NCBI GenBank assembly: GCA_010015745.1
Contig: ML978175.1
Coordinates: forward strand, 280,503 to 344,502
Length of the DNA stretch: 64,000 nucleotides
Origin: Setomelanomma holmii
Lineage: Eukaryota; Ascomycota; Dothideomycetes; Pleosporales; Phaeosphaeriaceae
Reading direction: 5' to 3'
A program made the position numbers and the translations under genes. Positions within the stretch are counted from its first letter, which is position 1; every line of letters begins with the position of its first letter. Below are positions 63,141-64,000 of the stretch, piece after piece. Below the pieces are notes generated by a model. That model worked only from the letters and a program-made list of their open reading frames with translations. It searched no databases and was not told the origin of the DNA.

Positions 63141-64000
63141 AGACACACTGTGCAGTTTTTGACAAGATCAGCTGCGGCATTAGTAGACTAGTGAATAGGT
63201 AGAGGTTAGGTTAGAGTTGAGTTATATTACATAAGACTCTAACCTAATCTAATTTCTACTTATTTATTTACATTAGTAATAGATAAAGATTAAGATTAGA
63301 TTATATAGACTTTAGATTATAGTTAGATTATAGAGACTAGATTAACTTAGATCTTAGTAATTAATCTTTTTTTAGAAGAGAGAAATTAGACTAGTAAATA
63401 GATTTAGAGTACTTAGTAACGTACTCTATTAATGAGCTACCTATGTTACTAAGCTGCTCAAAAAGACTTAGCACGACTAACACATATTACGAATCTTCAA
63501 TTTGATTACTATTAAATAAGAAGCTAGCGTACATTGTGCTTGTATCTAATTTAGAAGATACCTCTGTATTCTTTTTACACGTTTGCGCGTTGTGCCTAGT
63601 TGCGCTACAGTTTCTACAGCGCTGCAGAGCTAGTTAGGCTGTTTCTTAATTACTACTACTACGAGCCTTCTTTAATTACTAACGTTGTTGGTAGGGCTGT
63701 AGCACTAGTGCTGAAAGGAAATAACTGTAACTATGAATGGCATTCTGTCGATTTTCGTTGTGATTGTTGTTGTTAGGAGAGGACTATGGAAGAGGCAGGC
63801 TCAGGGGTCTGGTCTGAGCGCTGCTCAGGCGCAGTGCTGCGATCAGTGCGCCTGATCGTGTGACTGACATGTCGACGATATCTATGATCCGACACTGGAG
63901 ATCTTTTCTTTCTAGATAATGAGGAACTCTGCATGTGCTGCTAGTGGCTGTGTGTATCGGTAGTGACTGTATGTGTGTAGCATCAAACATCAGGGCCTGT
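63141..64000. repeat. AT-rich block, probable RIP-mutated repeat remnant
   Basis: From about 63170 to 63700 the sequence is dominated by A, T and TA/TAG/TTA words (ttagattatagttagattatag, ctaacctaatctaattt), with direct and inverted partial repeats of agatta/taatct. No frame is open. Composition returns to normal after about 63720, where a GC-richer segment (63780-63870) holds no recognised gene. The pattern is what RIP leaves in old transposons, but no element family can be named. Confidence 0.6.

Noticed and set aside
1..64000. CRISPR array, bacterial operon, rRNA or intact transposon
   Set aside because: None seen: no regularly spaced identical repeats, no transposase or reverse-transcriptase motifs, no rRNA-like sequence. 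The gene and intron structure is fungal.

Overview
The window looks like chromosomal DNA of a filamentous ascomycete (Pezizomycotina, most likely a Dothideomycete). Introns are short (about 44-185 nt) with GTRNGY donors, CTRAY-like branch points and YAG acceptors. The gene complement is typical: Mdm34 (ERMES), Doa10/Ssm4, haspin, a Rom2-type Rho GEF, V-ATPase c' (Vma11), a second-type PKA catalytic subunit, Ssk1, Ipk1 and Ecm15. Genes lie on both strands with no operons. Exon-intron structures were worked out by eye from splice signals, reading phase and family motifs.

Layout. 1-15.4 kb: partial MFS transporter (-), single-pass membrane protein with a charged C-terminus (+), a 1376-residue Ala/Ser helical-repeat membrane protein (-), the ERAD E3 ligase Doa10 (+) and a small membrane protein (+). 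15.4-19.5 kb: gene-poor, with a decayed zinc-finger gene carrying an 84-bp (28-codon) tandem repeat, an intron-containing tRNA-Val(AAC) and ecm15. 20-33 kb: mdm34, then a Zn2Cys6 regulator followed by four consecutive secreted-protein genes (M14A carboxypeptidase, two six-cysteine-module proteins, GH5_7 mannanase). 33.3-35.7 kb: a broken hypothetical gene. 35.7-52.1 kb: signalling and housekeeping block (haspin, Rom2-type GEF divergent from vma11, PKA C2, hypothetical gene, ssk1). 52.8-54.9 kb: two convergent metabolic genes (EthD-like; FAD monooxygenase), both broken by a TAA. 55-63 kb: DUF952 gene, ipk1, two eroded BTB genes, an Hbn1/Frm2-like nitroreductase and a 243-residue conserved-looking protein. 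From 63.15 kb the sequence turns into a very AT-rich block that looks RIP-mutated.

Themes. Cell-wall and stress signalling (Rom2/Rho1, Ssk1/HOG, PKA) cluster at 38-52 kb. A small secretome island (25.9-33 kb) sits beside a Zn2Cys6 regulator. The item most likely to be undescribed is a six-cysteine secreted module (C-x6-C-x8/11/14-C-x10/11-C-x5/6-C-x7..17-C) present six times in two neighbouring genes, with a Kex2-type RRRR linker in one and intron positions inside modules in the other. Every premature stop I found in the decayed genes is TAA or TAG, never TGA, which fits light RIP (CpA to TpA). No database search or alignment was run; family names rest on recognised motifs.
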